DNA from: Pseudomonas sp. B21-023
GTDB lineage: Bacteria; Pseudomonadota; Gammaproteobacteria; Pseudomonadales; Pseudomonadaceae
NCBI RefSeq assembly: GCF_024749165.1
Contig: NZ_CP087190.1
Coordinates: 2,763,501-2,827,500, forward strand
DNA: 64,000 nt
Reading direction: 5' to 3'
Under the pieces are notes generated by a model that had not been told where the DNA came from, did no database searches, and saw only the letters and a list, made by a program, of their open reading frames with translations. The translations under genes were made by a program, and so were the position numbers. The stretch's first letter is position 1. The number at the start of each line of letters is the position of its first letter. This document shows, piece after piece, positions 63,942-64,000 of the stretch.

Positions 63942-64000
63942 ATTGGCGCACGTCAAAGGAAGCCGTCTGGAATGCACCACGCTCAGGGAGAGGTACCGTG

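Overview
The window is high-GC chromosomal DNA of a Pseudomonas, most like the P. putida / P. entomophila group. The gene content, the REP palindromes built on a GGGAGC-GGCTTGCC-GGC core and the P. aeruginosa-like stress genes all point there. This placement is by recognition, not by a database search. No rRNA, tRNA, CRISPR array, transposase or prophage was seen.

Layout. (1) 62-4629: part of a homoprotocatechuate / 4-hydroxyphenylacetate catabolic locus (hpaG1-hpaG2-hpaE leftward; regulators hpaA and hpaR rightward), with candidate operators. (2) 4748-6558: an MFS exporter with its TetR repressor. (3) 6814-26703: a stress island bracketed by two KGG-repeat proteins. It carries Ku and LigD (bacterial NHEJ), a metallothionein, an oxidoreductase, a ybhP-clsB-ybhN membrane operon, a ClpP-like protein, an iron permease-like protein, tiny acidic proteins and two uncharacterised enzyme sets. 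One set is a heme-oxygenase-like diiron protein, a methyltransferase and a GCS2 ligase. The other is an acyl-CoA dehydrogenase, PIG-L deacetylase, NodS-like methyltransferase and GT2 glycosyltransferase, lying in one operon behind ligD. A 625-bp element with 255-bp inverted arms around a GTCAAA tandem repeat lies inside this island. (4) 26850-29190: a divergent two-component pair whose hybrid kinase has an RpfC-like membrane sensor, resembling the DSF sensor PA1396/PA1397. (5) 29721-47107: a complete phenylacetate catabolon (paaFGHIJK, paaABCDE, transporter, porin, paaZ, paaY, paaX) with a shared GATACA motif in its promoters. (6) 47163-49233: a fatty acid desaturase and an acetyltransferase-like protein behind a clear sigma-70 promoter and a long leader. 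(7) 49672-63779: a siderophore cluster.

The siderophore cluster is the main find. It makes 2,3-dihydroxybenzoate (entC, entB, entA), activates it (entE; binding-pocket code reads as a textbook DHB pocket), makes histamine (hdc), N-hydroxylates it, and joins the parts with two NRPS proteins: Cy-Cy-A-(dead PCP) and PCP-C. This is the anguibactin/acinetobactin logic. It is not the pseudomonine logic, because the aryl unit is DHB rather than salicylate. The carrier domain of the first NRPS has proline where the phosphopantetheine serine should be, so the second protein must supply the working carrier in trans. The adenylation pocket is closest to cysteine but departs from it at three positions. 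Fur-box-like sites sit at both cluster promoters. The receptor, exporter and PPTase are not in the window.

Catabolic regions 1 and 5 both feed aromatic acids to central metabolism. Region 3 appears to be a stationary-phase or desiccation survival module, and region 7 serves iron acquisition.
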